Positions 1 through 10,110 are shown, counted from the stretch's first letter. The stretch: 64,000 nucleotides of DNA from Rhodoferax ferrireducens T118 (GCF_000013605.1 NC_007908.1:1922001-1986000); one strand, 5' to 3'. Program-made: numbers and translations. Notes: a model not told the origin generated them from the sequence alone.

Positions 1-111
1 GGCGGGAGAGAGGCGGGGGTGAGAGAGTGGGGGCAACAACGTTAAAACTCCCAACCCAGTCAAAAGAACACTATCCACCCGGAAATCTTGCTACTGCTTA
101 GCTTTTTGACC
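1..111. other. Window edge, region downstream of accD
   Basis: No gene or convincing terminator hairpin is visible. On the minus strand this is the segment just after the accD stop. The next gene of the operon (folC in many Burkholderiales) would lie outside the window. Confidence 0.4.
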
Positions 112-984
112 TTAGCTCACTGCATCTGCGGATTGGCGCGTCAACATGGCCAGGGTATTGGCGATGGTCTTACGCAGTTCGCGGCGATCACAGATAAGGT
201 CGATCGCCCCCTTGGTTTGCAGAAATTCGGCGCGCTGAAAGCCTTCGGGCAGCGTCACACGCATGGTGGATTCAATCACCCGTGGGCCGGCAAACCCGAT
301 GAGCGCCTTCGGCTCGGCAATCACCACGTCGCCCAGAAAGGCAAAGCCGGCGCTGACACCGCCCATGGTCGGGTCGGTCAGCACGCTGATGAAGGGCAGG
401 CCTTTTTTGGCCAGTCGCGTCAGTGAGGCATTGGTTTTGGCCATTTGCATCAGGCTCAGCAGCCCTTCCTGCATGCGCGCGCCGCCGGTCGACGAAAAAC
501 AGATGAACGGCACTTTTTGCTCAATCGCGGTATGCACGCCGCGCACAAAACGCTCGCCCACCACGGAGCCCATGCTGCCGCCCATGAATTCAAATTCAAA
601 GCAGGCCGCCACCACGCCGATGCCCAGCACGGCGCCGCCGATCACCACCAGCGCATCGGTCTCGCCGGTGTTTTCCAGCGCTTCTTTCAGTCGCTCCGGG
701 TACTTGCGGCTGTCCTTGAACTTGAGGGCATCGACCGGCAGCACCTCTTGCCCAATTTCATAGCGACCCTCATTGTCCAGAAAGACATTGAGCCGGGTGC
801 GCGCGCCAATCCGGTGGTGGTGGCTGCAGCTGGGGCAGACGTTCTGGTTTTGCTCCAGGTCGGTTTTGTACAGCACGCTGTCGCAACTCGGGCACTTGAT
901 CCACAGGCCCGAGGGCACGCTGCGCCGGTCGGCCGGGTTGGTTTGCTGAATTTTTGGGGGAAGTAGTTTTTCGAGCCAGCTCAT
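112..984 (-). CDS. accD: Acetyl-CoA carboxylase carboxyltransferase subunit beta
   Basis: AccD forms, with AccA, the carboxyltransferase half of bacterial acetyl-CoA carboxylase. It moves the carboxyl group from carboxybiotin on AccB to acetyl-CoA, giving malonyl-CoA for fatty-acid synthesis in the cytoplasm. The 290-aa product has the N-terminal zinc ribbon with Cys pairs at residues 31/34 and 50/53 (two CPSC motifs), followed by a crotonase-type carboxyltransferase domain that includes GGARMQEG and the glycine-rich stretch [13 protein letters not shown] (here [10 protein letters not shown]). Length and order match the family. It is the last gene of the truA-trpFBA-accD run and is separated from trpA by a repeat-bearing gap of about 130 bp, unlike the overlapping genes upstream. 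Confidence 0.97.
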   Translation of the reverse strand: MSWLEKLLPPKIQQTNPADRRSVPSGLWIKCPSCDSVLYKTDLEQNQNVCPSCSHHHRIGARTRLNVFLDNEGRYEIGQEVLPVDALKFKDSRKYPERLKEALENTGETDALVVIGGAVLGIGVVAACFEFEFMGGSMGSVVGERFVRGVHTAIEQKVPFICFSSTGGARMQEGLLSLMQMAKTNASLTRLAKKGLPFISVLTDPTMGGVSAGFAFLGDVVIAEPKALIGFAGPRVIESTMRVTLPEGFQRAEFLQTKGAIDLICDRRELRKTIANTLAMLTRQSADAVS

Positions 985-1000
985 ACGTATTCCTAATCAG

Positions 1001-1112
1001 TTGGGGACAGAGCTTGTTCACTTCGTGTAACTGCGGTCTGTCCCACAAGGCTTCAGTTTAGTTGGGGACAGAGACAAGCTCGCTTCGCGTAGCTGCGGTC
1101 TGTCTCCCACAA
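1001..1112. repeat. Tandem palindromic repeat, two imperfect copies
   Basis: Copy 1 is at 1001-1048 and copy 2 at 1062-1112, a period of 61 bases. Each begins TTGGGGACAGAG and ends with CTGCGGTCTGTC(TC)CCACAA, so GGGACAGA pairs with TCTGTCCC inside each unit and each can form a hairpin. The copies differ mainly in the loop. The layout resembles REP-type elements associated with RAYT transposases. In position it could also weaken transcription between trpA and accD. Confidence 0.7.
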
Positions 1113-1116
1113 AGTT

Positions 1117-1938
1117 TCAATTATCGAGCGCGGTGCGGATTTCACATAAAAATTTTTGCGCTACCGGGCCCACCTGGTCCCGCGGCTGTTCATCAATCAA
1201 CTGGATGATTTTGCTCCCGATGACCACCGCATCGGCGACCTGCCCGATGGTGCGGGCAGTGGCGGCATCGCGAATGCCAAAACCGACACCGACCGGCACC
1301 TGCACATGGGCCCGGATGCGCGGCAGCATCGCCTCGACGGCACCGGTGTCGAGCGCGCCCGATCCGGTGACACCCTTGAGCGAGACGTAGTACACATAGC
1401 CACTGGCCACCCGCGCGACCTGCTGCATGCGCTCGTCGGTACTGGTGGGGGCGAGCAAAAAGATCAGGTCCAGCCCCGCACTTTTGAGCTCGGCGGCAAA
1501 GGCCTCGCATTCTTCGGGCGGGTAATCGACGATCAGAACGCCGTCCACACCGGCTGCCGCAGCATCAAGCACAAAAGCACTCTTGCCGTCGTGGCGGTCA
1601 TGCTTCTGGTTGTAGCGCTCCACTGGGTTGGCGTAGCCCATCAGCACCACCGGTGTGCTCGCATCCCGGGTGCGAAAGGTGCGCACCATGTCCAGCACCT
1701 GCACCATGCCAATGCCCGCGGCCAGTGCTTTGTCGCCGGCCTTTTGAATCACCGGGCCATCCGCACTGGGGTCGGAAAAGGGCACGCCCAGCTCGATCAC
1801 ATCGGCGCCGCCGGCGACAAACGCGTGCATCAACTCAGGCGTGATATCGGGAAAGGGGAAGCCTGCCGTGACATAGGGAATCAGGGCTTTGCGCCCTTGG
1901 GCCTTCAGGCCGGCGAAAGTGCGGGCGATGCGGCTCAT
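1117..1938 (-). CDS. trpA: Tryptophan synthase alpha subunit
   Basis: TrpA cleaves indole-3-glycerol phosphate to indole, which is channelled to TrpB; the enzyme is an alpha2beta2 complex. The 273-aa TIM barrel shows the hallmark motifs [11 protein letters not shown] near the N-terminus, [14 protein letters not shown] (catalytic Glu and Asp) and [10 protein letters not shown]. The frame is open for 85 more codons upstream, but the ATG at 1938 is chosen because it starts the conserved MSRI sequence and overlaps the trpB stop by 4 bases (ATGA), a typical translational-coupling arrangement. It is the third gene of trpF-trpB-trpA. Confidence 0.97.
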   Translation of the reverse strand: MSRIARTFAGLKAQGRKALIPYVTAGFPFPDITPELMHAFVAGGADVIELGVPFSDPSADGPVIQKAGDKALAAGIGMVQVLDMVRTFRTRDASTPVVLMGYANPVERYNQKHDRHDGKSAFVLDAAAAGVDGVLIVDYPPEECEAFAAELKSAGLDLIFLLAPTSTDERMQQVARVASGYVYYVSLKGVTGSGALDTGAVEAMLPRIRAHVQVPVGVGFGIRDAATARTIGQVADAVVIGSKIIQLIDEQPRDQVGPVAQKFLCEIRTALDN

Positions 1939-3242
1939 TGGGCGACCTTCACAACTTGTTGGTTGGCGCTGGGCTGCGCGTTGTCTGCGCCTTTGACCGA
2001 TTGGCCTTTGCAACTCGGGCGGCAATAAAAGTCGGCGTGGCTGAGGTCGGCCACGGTGCCGATGTCCTTGTCGCCGCGGCCCGACAGATTGACCAGGATC
2101 GACTGGTCGGGGCGCATGGTTTTCGCAAGCTTCATGGCATACGCCACGGCGTGGCTCGATTCGAGCGCCGGAATGATGCCTTCGGTGCGGCACAGGTAAT
2201 GGAAGGCAGCCAACGCCTCCTGGTCGGTGATGCCGACGTATTCGGCGCGGCCGATGTCCTTGAGGAAGGCATGTTCCGGGCCGACGCCAGGGTAGTCCAG
2301 CCCGGCGCTGATGCTGTGGGTTTCGGTCACTTGCCCGTTGTCGTCTTGCAGCACGTAGGTGCGGTTGCCGTGCAGCACGCCCGGACTGCCACGTTGCAGG
2401 GACGCCGAGTGTTTGCCGCTGTCCATGCCAAGGCCGGCTGCCTCGACGCCGATCAGGCGTGTGGCTTCATGCGCAATATAGGGGTGAAAAATACCCATCG
2501 CGTTGGAGCCGCCGCCGACGCAAGCCACCACCGCATCGGGTTGCGTTGTATGGCACCCTGCGGCTTGCAGCATTTCGGGCATTTGCACCAGGCATTCCTT
2601 GCCGATGACGCTCTGAAAATCGCGCACCATCATCGGGTAGGGGTGTGGTCCGGCGACCGTGCCGATGATGTAAAAAGTGTTGTCCACGTTGGCCACCCAG
2701 TCGCGCATGGCCTCGTTCAAGGCATCTTTGAGGGTTCGGCTGCCGCTCTCGACCGGCACCACCGTGGCGCCCAGCAGATTCATGCGGTACACATTGGGGC
2801 TTTGCCGCTTGACGTCTTCACTGCCCATGTAGACCACGCATTCCAGACCGTAGCGGGCGCAGATGGTGGCCGTGGCCACGCCGTGCTGGCCGGCGCCGGT
2901 TTCGGCAATGACGCGCGGCTTGCCCATGCGTCTGGCCAGCATGGCCTGGCCGATGGTGTTGTTGATCTTGTGGGCGCCGGTGTGGTTCAGGTCTTCGCGC
3001 TTGAGAAAGATCTGCGCGCCGCCCTGTTCCCGGCTCATGCGATCGGCATGGTAAACCGGCGAAGGACGGCCGACGAAGTGGGCCAGCTCGTAGTTGAATT
3101 CGGCGACGAAGGCCGGGTCAAACTGGTACTTGGCGTAAGCCGCCTTGAGTTCGTTGATGGCATGCGTCAGCGTTTCGGAGACAAAGCTGCCGCCGTAAAT
3201 GCCGAAGTGGCCACGCGGGTCGGGTTGTTGATACTCAAACAT
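1935..3242 (-). CDS. trpB: Tryptophan synthase beta subunit
   Basis: TrpB is the PLP enzyme that condenses indole with L-serine to give L-tryptophan. The 435-aa product contains the PLP-lysine region HTGAHKINN, the [10 protein letters not shown] segment and the phosphate-binding [10 protein letters not shown] loop, all in the usual order and spacing. The start at 3242 (MFEYQQPD) is preferred to an in-frame codon 17 residues upstream because homologues begin near here and it leaves only an 8-base overlap with the upstream trpF. Its stop overlaps the trpA start by 4 bases, so all three trp genes are translationally coupled. Confidence 0.97.
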   Translation of the reverse strand: MFEYQQPDPRGHFGIYGGSFVSETLTHAINELKAAYAKYQFDPAFVAEFNYELAHFVGRPSPVYHADRMSREQGGAQIFLKREDLNHTGAHKINNTIGQAMLARRMGKPRVIAETGAGQHGVATATICARYGLECVVYMGSEDVKRQSPNVYRMNLLGATVVPVESGSRTLKDALNEAMRDWVANVDNTFYIIGTVAGPHPYPMMVRDFQSVIGKECLVQMPEMLQAAGCHTTQPDAVVACVGGGSNAMGIFHPYIAHEATRLIGVEAAGLGMDSGKHSASLQRGSPGVLHGNRTYVLQDDNGQVTETHSISAGLDYPGVGPEHAFLKDIGRAEYVGITDQEALAAFHYLCRTEGIIPALESSHAVAYAMKLAKTMRPDQSILVNLSGRGDKDIGTVADLSHADFYCRPSCKGQSVKGADNAQPSANQQVVKVAQ

Positions 3243-3969
3243 GTTTTGACATCTCTGCAAGTTGTTGGTCGGCGGCGCGCACGGCGGCGACAAACTGGTT
3301 GATCTTTTCGGGGTCTTTGATGCCCTTGTTGCCGGGGCCGGACACTTCCACCCCCGAGCTCACATCTACCGCCAGCGATCTACAGCGCGGGCGTACCTGC
3401 AGAATGCCCTCGATCACGTTGGCAGCGTTGAGCCCACCACTCAAGACGAGGTGAGCGTTGACGTTTGGAGGCAGTAGTGACCAATTGAATGTTTGACCGC
3501 CACCGCCGTAGCCCTCCACATGGGCATCGAGCAAAATGGCTTGGGCCTGAGAATAATCTAGAGCGAATTTTACGAGATCGAAGCTGCCAGCGGCGTCGCC
3601 CAGTGGAATACGTGCCGCACGCAAATAGGGGCGCGCACCTGACTGGGACGCCAGCCAACACTGCTCAGGTGTTTCGTCACCGTGAAATTGGGCTGTAGCC
3701 CCCGCTATGCTTGCGTAAGCAGCTGCTATTTTTGTAGCACTTTCGTTGACGAACAACAGCACCGGCGTGACAAAAGGGGGCAGTCGGCGCGCCAGCTCGG
3801 CAGCCCGCACGGGCGACACACAGCGCGGGCTTTGGGCATAAAGCACAAAACCGACGGCATCCGCGCCTGCGGCCACGGCGGCGTCGACATCCTGTTCGCG
3901 TGTCAGGCCGCAGATCTTGATCCGGGTCCGCTGTGCCAACTGGTTTTTGGGTAATGGCGTCTGGCTCAT
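3235..3969 (-). CDS. trpF: Phosphoribosylanthranilate isomerase
   Basis: TrpF catalyses the Amadori rearrangement of N-(5-phosphoribosyl)anthranilate in tryptophan synthesis. The 244-aa barrel carries KICGLTR (catalytic Cys, residues 18-24), FHGDE at 95-99, the glycine-rich QTFNW region and [18 protein letters not shown] near the C-terminus. Residues about 77-95 ([19 protein letters not shown]) are read from an antisense copy of the 57-bp interspersed repeat. The segment has the length expected for homologues, so the helix seems rewritten rather than lengthened. The gene overlaps truA by 4 bases and trpB by 8. Confidence 0.95.
   Translation of the reverse strand: MSQTPLPKNQLAQRTRIKICGLTREQDVDAAVAAGADAVGFVLYAQSPRCVSPVRAAELARRLPPFVTPVLLFVNESATKIAAAYASIAGATAQFHGDETPEQCWLASQSGARPYLRAARIPLGDAAGSFDLVKFALDYSQAQAILLDAHVEGYGGGGQTFNWSLLPPNVNAHLVLSGGLNAANVIEGILQVRPRCRSLAVDVSSGVEVSGPGNKGIKDPEKINQFVAAVRAADQQLAEMSKHV
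3684..3740 (+). repeat. 57-bp interspersed repeat, copy inside trpF
   Basis: Read on the plus strand it starts GAAATTGGGCTG, then TAGCCCCCG, and ends with GCTGCTATTTTTGTAGCAC. It aligns without gaps over 57 positions with the copy at 31837-31893 and lies antisense within the trpF reading frame. The 3' end is an imperfect inverted repeat, as in the other copies. Confidence 0.75.
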
Positions 3970-4748
3970 GGCAATCGATCAAAGGCAGGGGTGCGATCCG
4001 GCAAACCCCAGTGCGGCGCATAGCGCGGCCCCAGAAAATAGAGTCCGTGCGCGGAAAAGGTCGGCGCCGCAACATTGCGGTTGCGCGCCAGCAGCACCTC
4101 TTTGAGCCACTCGGGAGGTTTTTTGCCTTGGCCCACGGTAATCAGGCAACCCATGATGTTGCGGATCATGTGATGCAAAAAAGCGTTGGCCTCAAACTCA
4201 AAACGCCAGCAGGCACCATGGCGCGAGATGTCGAGGCGCTGCAGCATTTTGACTGGCGACAGCGCCTGGCAGGCCGATGCCCGAAACGAACTGAAGTCGT
4301 GCTCACCCAGCAAGTGGCTCGCCGCCTGCTGCATGGCCACCTGTTCCAGCGGTTTGAAAGTCCAACCGACCTGGCCCGCATCGATGCTGGGGCGCACTGG
4401 TGATTCCAGCAAAATATAGGCATAGCGGCGTGACAGCGCGCTGGCACGGCAATGAAATTCAGGGGGCACGGGCCTGGCCCACTCGACCGCAATGTCGCGC
4501 GGCAAGAGAGCATTGGTGCCCCGTACCCAGGAATTGGGGGCGCGATCAAGTGGGGTATCAAAATGAATCACCTGCATCAGGCCATGCACCCCCGCGTCTG
4601 TTCGACCTGCACACAGGGTAGAAACCCGGTGCGATGCCAATTTGCTCAGTGCCATTTCAAGCTGGTCCTGCACGGTTTGCCTCGACAACTGGCTTTGCCA
4701 GCCTTGGTAGGCTTGCCCGTTGTAGCTGACGCCGAGTGCCAGCCTCAC
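3966..4748 (-). CDS. truA: tRNA pseudouridine(38-40) synthase
   Basis: TruA isomerises uridines 38-40 in the anticodon arm of many tRNAs. The 260-aa protein has the N-terminal GVSYNGQAYQGWQ motif, the catalytic block CAGRTDAGVHG with the nucleophilic Asp, and a C-terminal FLHHMIRNIMG motif. Length fits the family. It heads the trpFBA run (ATGA overlap with trpF) and follows fimV at a distance of about 50 bases. The gene order fimV-truA-trpF is widely kept in Burkholderiales. Confidence 0.97.
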   Translation of the reverse strand: MRLALGVSYNGQAYQGWQSQLSRQTVQDQLEMALSKLASHRVSTLCAGRTDAGVHGLMQVIHFDTPLDRAPNSWVRGTNALLPRDIAVEWARPVPPEFHCRASALSRRYAYILLESPVRPSIDAGQVGWTFKPLEQVAMQQAASHLLGEHDFSSFRASACQALSPVKMLQRLDISRHGACWRFEFEANAFLHHMIRNIMGCLITVGQGKKPPEWLKEVLLARNRNVAAPTFSAHGLYFLGPRYAPHWGLPDRTPAFDRLP

Positions 4749-4797
4749 AGTGAGTTCATGACGCGGTTCTCGGAGAATGCCTGACTGCGAAGTCGGG

Positions 4798-7431
4798 TCA
4801 GAGATTGCTCAGAGCGCGCTGCGCCTTGATCTTCATGTCGCCCGAGGCTTCCGAGATCACTTCTTCAATCAGCGCCCGCGCACCGTCCTCGTCACCAATT
4901 GCGCGGAATTCTTCTGCCAGTGCCAGCTTGGTGACCAGCGGGTCTTCATACCCGTGTGCGTTAGGCGTTGCGCTGGTTTCAGTTGGCGGTTCGTCCCCCA
5001 GATCAAGGGACAATGAGCCAAGGTCAAATTCCAGCATGCCTAAATCAGGAGCGGGAGGCGCTGGCGGCGCCGAATCGGGCAAGGGCACTGGGCCGGTGAG
5101 CCCAAAACTATTGGCGGCCTGCAGTTTGAAATCTTCGCTGTTCGCAGCCGGTTGGCCCTGGTCATTGTCTGCAGTATCCAGGTCGGGCAGCGAGAATTCG
5201 AAGGCATCGGGGCCATTGGCTGCGTCGGCCTTCGCAGCGGTCTCGGGGGCTGCAAAAGGTGCCGTGGCTTCGATCAGGTCAAAGTTCAGATCAAGTGCAG
5301 GGGGGGCGTCGGCCGCCTGCAGGCTGATGGTGGGTTCGGGGTAGCTTGCTTTGGTCTCGCTGATGGCGCTGACGGGTTCTTCGTCAAGCGAAAAGTCGAG
5401 GTCCAGATCGAGGTCTACCGCACCGCCGACCTGGGGCGTAACGACTTGTGTTGCCGGTGCATCCGTGCCGCCGGCAAGATTGCCGGTCTGGTCGAGAGGC
5501 ATCGGACGAGATGGCGTGCCATCCAGATTGTTGGGCTGGCCACCGGGTTGGTACAGCGCATTGTTCGGGTCAATGCTCAGACCCAATTGGCAAATGCGCT
5601 CCCAGTCCGATCCCTCACCCTTGGTTATCTGGAAGGTCTGGGTGGCCATCTTTTCAAAGTTGTTGGCGTCACGGCGCTTGGCGAAAATTTCAAGCAACTT
5701 CTGATGGATCGCGAGACGTGCGGGGTTGCTGACCAAGGCGTCCTTCAAGATTTCCTCTGCCTGCAAATCACGCCCGTAGGCGAGGTAGACATCGGCTTCA
5801 GCGACGGGGTCAACATCGTCTACCGCATCAAGCTGGCTGGGCGAGTAGACCATGGACGAGCCAGTGGCCGCATTGTCACTGGTGTCGACACTTTCACCAC
5901 CACTGGCACCAAAGAATGAGTCGGGCTGTAAACGACTGTCCAGAAATGAACTGTCGCCCGAGGCGACTTTCTTGTGCTGCCTTCTGCGGTAGAGTCCAAA
6001 GGCGACTAACAGGGCGATCAAGCCGAGGGCGCCGGACAGGGCCAGGGGACTATCGGTCAGATCATCAAGCGGGCCCGGTTCGGGCACAGAAGCGGGGGTG
6101 ATCGCAGGCACTTTCTTGGCTACCGAAGCGGCTGGCGTTGGGGCGGAGGCTGCTGCGCCGACCCCAGGTGACGGAACAACTGCGTTTGCGGAAACTGCTG
6201 CGGACCCCGCTTGTGCCGAGGCTGTGACAGCGGCGGCGTTTGACGCAGCGTCCGGCGCGGCGGGCGATGCGGCGGATGCCGACAGAGCGGGTGCCACGAC
6301 GCTCGAAGCGGCACCCAACTTGCCCAGATCACTGATGTTCTTGGCGATTTCAGTCGCCCGGTCGGCAGCCTCCTTGACATTGCGCTCCTTGGCCAGTTGA
6401 GCTTCAGCTGACGTTCCCTGAATAGCTCCTTTTGACAATGTCAATTTATCAGGTACTGCGGCGAGGGGTTTTTTCTCCTCAACTTTGGCCTGCACCGTGC
6501 CGCTCGCTGTGCGGTCTGCACTTGCGACCTGGGCGCTGGGCGCGGCGCCTGCCAGCTTTCTACGGAAGTCGTTGAAGTCCTTGCTTTGGGCAATGATGAT
6601 CTGGCGGGCGTCTGCGGCAGGCGTGGCTTCTGCTTGCGCCGCGGTGGGGATGTTCACGACTGAACCAGCCTTGACGCGGTTGACGTTGTCGCCGATGAAG
6701 GCAGCCGGGTTGGCGCGCAGCAAGGCCACCAGCATCTGGTCCAGGGAGACGTTAGCTGGTTTTGTCGCCGTCGCTATTTTGCCGGCCGTGTCGCCGGGAT
6801 TGACGGTTACTGAGTGGGCTTCGGTGTCCTGGGTTTTAACGACAGCAGGGCGTGTGATCGGCTTGACTGGGCTTTGACCGGGCTCAACCGCAGGCCCCGC
6901 GATCGGTCTCGAGGATGCAGGCGCAGCTGAAGCGGTCCGGCTGGCCGACGATGGGGCTGGAATTTGCGCCGGGACTTGAGCTGGGGTTGGTGCAGTGGCT
7001 GGCGCTTTGCGCAGACTGGGGGGATCAAACAAGAGGGTGTAGTCACGCACGATGCGACCGGTCGCCCAGTTGGCTACAAGAATCATGTCAACGAACGGAT
7101 CGTTAATGGCCCGGTCGCTGCTCAAACGAAGATAGGCACGTCCGTCAGCACGTCTTTGAAGCGTGACCTGCATGGCCGCCATGGCAGGGTTGTACTCCAG
7201 CCCGGCAGCCCGAAAGGCTTCCGGTAATGCAATAGACGGCTTGAGCGATGCTGCCTCTTCTGCATTGATTTCCGGAACTTCAATTTCCGCACGCAAAGGC
7301 TCACCAAGCGCTGATTGGACGGAGATTCGACCCAGTGAAAGTGCTGTTGCATTCGATCCCCAGAGGCTGAAAAGCGCAGCAGCCGCAATTGCCATGGCAG
7401 TTTTTTGCCAACGATGAGACTTAGAAATCAA
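4798..7431 (-). CDS. fimV: FimV/HubP-type polar-hub protein
   Basis: FimV/HubP proteins organise the cell pole, type IV pili and twitching. With the TTG start proposed here the product is 877 aa. A signal peptide ends near residue 30 (ATA-LSLG). A FimV N-terminal domain covers about 31-137, and a Pro/Ala-rich linker leads to a LysM-like domain at about 208-262 (VTVNPGDTAGK). After a long Ala-rich stretch come a single membrane segment (LGLIALLVAFGLY), an acidic Asp/Leu-rich cytoplasmic part with TPR-like sequence, and the conserved C-terminal FimV motif (LALAEEFRAIGDEDGARALI). The frame is open for 53 more codons upstream, but those are uncharacteristic and would bury the signal peptide. The TTG has GGAG eight bases upstream. 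Confidence 0.9.
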   Translation of the reverse strand: MISKSHRWQKTAMAIAAAALFSLWGSNATALSLGRISVQSALGEPLRAEIEVPEINAEEAASLKPSIALPEAFRAAGLEYNPAMAAMQVTLQRRADGRAYLRLSSDRAINDPFVDMILVANWATGRIVRDYTLLFDPPSLRKAPATAPTPAQVPAQIPAPSSASRTASAAPASSRPIAGPAVEPGQSPVKPITRPAVVKTQDTEAHSVTVNPGDTAGKIATATKPANVSLDQMLVALLRANPAAFIGDNVNRVKAGSVVNIPTAAQAEATPAADARQIIIAQSKDFNDFRRKLAGAAPSAQVASADRTASGTVQAKVEEKKPLAAVPDKLTLSKGAIQGTSAEAQLAKERNVKEAADRATEIAKNISDLGKLGAASSVVAPALSASAASPAAPDAASNAAAVTASAQAGSAAVSANAVVPSPGVGAAASAPTPAASVAKKVPAITPASVPEPGPLDDLTDSPLALSGALGLIALLVAFGLYRRRQHKKVASGDSSFLDSRLQPDSFFGASGGESVDTSDNAATGSSMVYSPSQLDAVDDVDPVAEADVYLAYGRDLQAEEILKDALVSNPARLAIHQKLLEIFAKRRDANNFEKMATQTFQITKGEGSDWERICQLGLSIDPNNALYQPGGQPNNLDGTPSRPMPLDQTGNLAGGTDAPATQVVTPQVGGAVDLDLDLDFSLDEEPVSAISETKASYPEPTISLQAADAPPALDLNFDLIEATAPFAAPETAAKADAANGPDAFEFSLPDLDTADNDQGQPAANSEDFKLQAANSFGLTGPVPLPDSAPPAPPAPDLGMLEFDLGSLSLDLGDEPPTETSATPNAHGYEDPLVTKLALAEEFRAIGDEDGARALIEEVISEASGDMKIKAQRALSNL

Positions 7432-7439
7432 TTTGTGGA

Positions 7440-7443
7440 CTCC
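7440..7443 (-). promoter_or_regulatory. Ribosome binding site fixing a TTG start for fimV
   Basis: GGAG on the minus strand lies 8 bases before the TTG at 7429-7431, which places a normal signal peptide at the very N-terminus of FimV. No ATG between this point and the first membrane-targeting residues has a comparable site. Confidence 0.6.
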
Positions 7444-7603
7444 GGTGTTCGGGCGGCTGGGAAATTTGTCGTCATTATGTGAACAAATGCAGTGGTACTG
7501 AAAACGTGAAAAGCACCATAGCATCAATGCCCTGACCTGACAAGCCAAGCCAGCTCTTAACTTTGAATCATTGGCAGGCAAGGCAAACACATGTTGATTC
7601 TAT

Positions 7604-7619
7604 GTTGTCGAGCGACAAC
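7604..7619. other. Perfect palindrome between asd and fimV
   Basis: GTTGTCG-AG-CGACAAC, a 7-bp perfect inverted repeat with a 2-base centre, lies upstream of fimV and downstream of asd. It could be an operator or a small hairpin. There is no T tract, so it is not a standard terminator. Confidence 0.35.
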
Positions 7620-7672
7620 GACCTGCTCTTTGTGCCGCTAGGGCAAACCCTTGGACGGCATTCAATCAGTGC

Positions 7673-8812
7673 TTAGGCGGCCAGCAAAATACGCAGCATG
7701 CGGCGCAGGGGCTCTGCGGCGCCCCATAGCAACTGGTCACCAATGGTGAACGCACCCACATATTGCGGACCCATGGCGAGTTTTCGGATGCGCCCAACCG
7801 GGATACCCAGTGTGCCGGTGACGGCCACCGGTGTCAGGTGTTGCACACTTGCTTCGCGCGTGTTGGGCACGACTTTGACCCAGTCGTTATCCGCCGCGAT
7901 CATGGCTTCAATGTCGGCGGCAGGCACATCTTTTTTGAGCTTGAAGGTCAAGGCCTGGCTGTGGCAGCGCATGGCGCCCACGCGCACGCAAAAACCGTCA
8001 ACCGGGGTCTCAGCCGTGCCAAAAGCGGCGCCCTGGCCCAGAATCTTGTTGGTCTCGGCGCCGCCCTTCCATTCTTCGCGGCTCATGCCGTTGCCGAGAT
8101 CCTTGTCGATCCAGGGGATCAGGCTGCCGCCCAGCGGCACGCCGAAATTGGCCGTCTCGGCGCTCGTCAAGGACTGCTGTTTGTGCAGGACCCTGCGATC
8201 TATTTCCAGAATGGCGGACTTGGGGTCGTCCAGCATGTCTTTGACCTCCGCGTTCAGGGTGCCGAATTGGGTCAACAACTCACGCATGTGCTGCGCGCCG
8301 CCGCCGGATGCCGCCTGGTACGTCATGCTGGTCATCCACTCGACCAAGCCCGCCTTGTACAGCGCGCCAACCCCCATCAACATGCAGCTCACGGTGCAGT
8401 TGCCGCCAATCCAGTTGTTCCCACCCTTGGTGAGGGCATTCTGGATCACGGGCAGGTTGACCGGATCCAGGATGATGATGGCATCATCTTTCATGCGCAG
8501 AGTTGACGCGGCATCAATCCAGTGGCCCGACCATCCTGCAGCACGCAGTTTAGGAAAAACCTCAGTGGTGTAGTCGCCCCCTTGTGCACTGATGATGATG
8601 TCGCACTTTTTCAGCGCTTCAATGTCAAAAGCATCTTGGAGGGTGGTTTCGTTTTTAGCCAAAGCCGGGGCCTGTCCACCGGCATTGGAGGTTGAAAAGA
8701 AGACCGGTTCGATCAGATCGAAATCGCCTTCGGTCTGCATGCGGTCCATCAATACGGAACCCACCATGCCGCGCCAGCCTACCATGCCGACCAGATTGCC
8801 AATTTTCATCAT
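7673..8812 (-). CDS. asd: Aspartate-semialdehyde dehydrogenase
   Basis: Asd reduces aspartyl phosphate to aspartate semialdehyde with NADPH, the branch point to lysine, diaminopimelate, methionine and threonine. The 379-aa product is of the E. coli length class. It shows the Rossmann start [13 protein letters not shown], the catalytic cysteine in [11 protein letters not shown], and a C-terminal [11 protein letters not shown] segment with the catalytic His. Two ATG codons sit in tandem at the start (8812 and 8809); either may be used. It lies between leuB and fimV on the same strand, with a 218-bp gap upstream that holds a strong inverted repeat. Confidence 0.97.
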   Translation of the reverse strand: MMKIGNLVGMVGWRGMVGSVLMDRMQTEGDFDLIEPVFFSTSNAGGQAPALAKNETTLQDAFDIEALKKCDIIISAQGGDYTTEVFPKLRAAGWSGHWIDAASTLRMKDDAIIILDPVNLPVIQNALTKGGNNWIGGNCTVSCMLMGVGALYKAGLVEWMTSMTYQAASGGGAQHMRELLTQFGTLNAEVKDMLDDPKSAILEIDRRVLHKQQSLTSAETANFGVPLGGSLIPWIDKDLGNGMSREEWKGGAETNKILGQGAAFGTAETPVDGFCVRVGAMRCHSQALTFKLKKDVPAADIEAMIAADNDWVKVVPNTREASVQHLTPVAVTGTLGIPVGRIRKLAMGPQYVGAFTIGDQLLWGAAEPLRRMLRILLAA

Positions 8813-9030
8813 GTTGCCCTTTCAGATGTTTGAAATACAGGAATTTCATCTGCCCGGCTCGTCTGGCCGGTGGGGCGCGACGAACCGGGCTGTGTCAGCC
8901 TTTAATGGTTGTCGTTTTGGTGGTTGCAGAGAAGATCAACACGCTCACGCGACAGGCGCCGCTCAACGGGAGCATTTCTGTCGGTTCGCGAATGAGCGTG
9001 TTGCGATGCATTTTTTGATTGTAAGCGAAA
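8813..9030. other. leuB-asd intergenic region with a structured element at 8938-9002
   Basis: AACACGCTCA at 8938-8947 pairs perfectly with TGAGCGTGTT at 8993-9002. Inside, CGACAG (8950-8955) can pair with CTGTCG (8978-8983) and GCTC with GAGC. Transcribed toward asd this would be a compact stem-loop of about 65 nt after leuB and well before the asd start. I do not recognise it as a known RNA family. It may be a leuB end structure or an asd leader. Confidence 0.45.
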
Positions 9031-10101
9031 CTATTTCAAGGCCTTTACCACCGCCGCGCCCATTTCAACCGTGCTGACTCGTGTCGTGCCCGTGCTGAAG
9101 ATATCTGCGGTGCGCAGACCTTGCACCAGCACATCTTTGACGGCGGCCTCGATGCGCTGGGCAGCCACTTCCTGGTTCAGACTGAAGCGCAGCATCATGG
9201 CGGCGCTCAGAATGGTCGCCAACGGGTTGGCGACGCCTTTGCCGGCGATGTCTGGTGCGCTGCCGTGGCTGGGTTCGTACAGGCCTTGACTGCTGGCATT
9301 CAGGGACGCCGAAGGCAGCATGCCGATGGAGCCGGTGAGCATGGCGGCTTCGTCGCTCAAAATGTCGCCAAACAGGTTGCCGGTGACGACCACGTCAAAT
9401 TTCTTGGGCGCGCGCACCAGTTGCATGGCGGCGTTGTCCACGTACATGTGGTCGAGTTCCACGTCCGGGTATTGCTGGCCGACTTCAGTGAGCACGTCGC
9501 GCCAGAACTGGAAGGTTTCCAGCACGTTGGCCTTGTCCACGCTGGTCACGCGTTTGCTGCGTTTGCGGGCCGCCTGAAACGCGACGTGGGCAATGCGCTC
9601 GATCTCGGGGCGTGAATAGCGCATGGTGTCAAACGCTTCCTCGGCACCGGGGAAATGGCCGTCCGTGGCGGTGCGGCGCCCGCGCGGCTGGCCGAAATAG
9701 ATGTCGCCGGTCAGCTCGCGAATGATCAGGATGTCGAGGCCGGCAATCAGCTCGGGCTTGAGGCTCGATGCATCCACCAGTTGCTCGTAGCAGATGGCCG
9801 GGCGGAAGTTGGCAAACAGGCCCAGATTCTTGCGCAAGCCCAGAATCGCTTGCTCGGGCCGCAGCGGCCGGTCGAGCTTGTCGTATTTCCAGTCGCCGAC
9901 CGCACCAAAAAGAACGGCATCGGCTTCTTTGGCCAGCTTGAGGGTGGCGTCCGGCAGGGGGTGGCCAAACGCTTCATAGGCGGCGCCGCCAACTAGCGCG
10001 GTTTCCATTTCAAGTTTGAGGTCGAGCGCGTTTAAAACCTTGACGGCTTCCGCCACGATCTCGGTACCAATGCCATCGCCTGGCAACACTGCAATTTTCA
10101 T
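9031..10101 (-). CDS. leuB: 3-isopropylmalate dehydrogenase
   Basis: LeuB oxidises and decarboxylates (2R,3S)-3-isopropylmalate with NAD+ in leucine synthesis. The 356-aa protein has the N-terminal [13 protein letters not shown] motif, the substrate loop [10 protein letters not shown], the DKANVLE segment, and the NAD-binding region MLPSASL...[14 protein letters not shown] near the C-terminus. Size and motif order are normal. It follows leuD by about 35 bases, a gap occupied by a degenerate repeat copy, and is probably co-transcribed as leuC-leuD-leuB. Confidence 0.97.
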   Translation of the reverse strand: MKIAVLPGDGIGTEIVAEAVKVLNALDLKLEMETALVGGAAYEAFGHPLPDATLKLAKEADAVLFGAVGDWKYDKLDRPLRPEQAILGLRKNLGLFANFRPAICYEQLVDASSLKPELIAGLDILIIRELTGDIYFGQPRGRRTATDGHFPGAEEAFDTMRYSRPEIERIAHVAFQAARKRSKRVTSVDKANVLETFQFWRDVLTEVGQQYPDVELDHMYVDNAAMQLVRAPKKFDVVVTGNLFGDILSDEAAMLTGSIGMLPSASLNASSQGLYEPSHGSAPDIAGKGVANPLATILSAAMMLRFSLNQEVAAQRIEAAVKDVLVQGLRTADIFSTGTTRVSTVEMGAAVVKALK

Positions 10102-10110
10102 AATGAACCC

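Noticed and set aside
1938..3302. Long open frame opposite trpB (454 codons, plus strand)
   Set aside because: It mirrors trpB codon bias in GC-rich DNA, has no recognisable family and overlaps a certain gene along its whole length.
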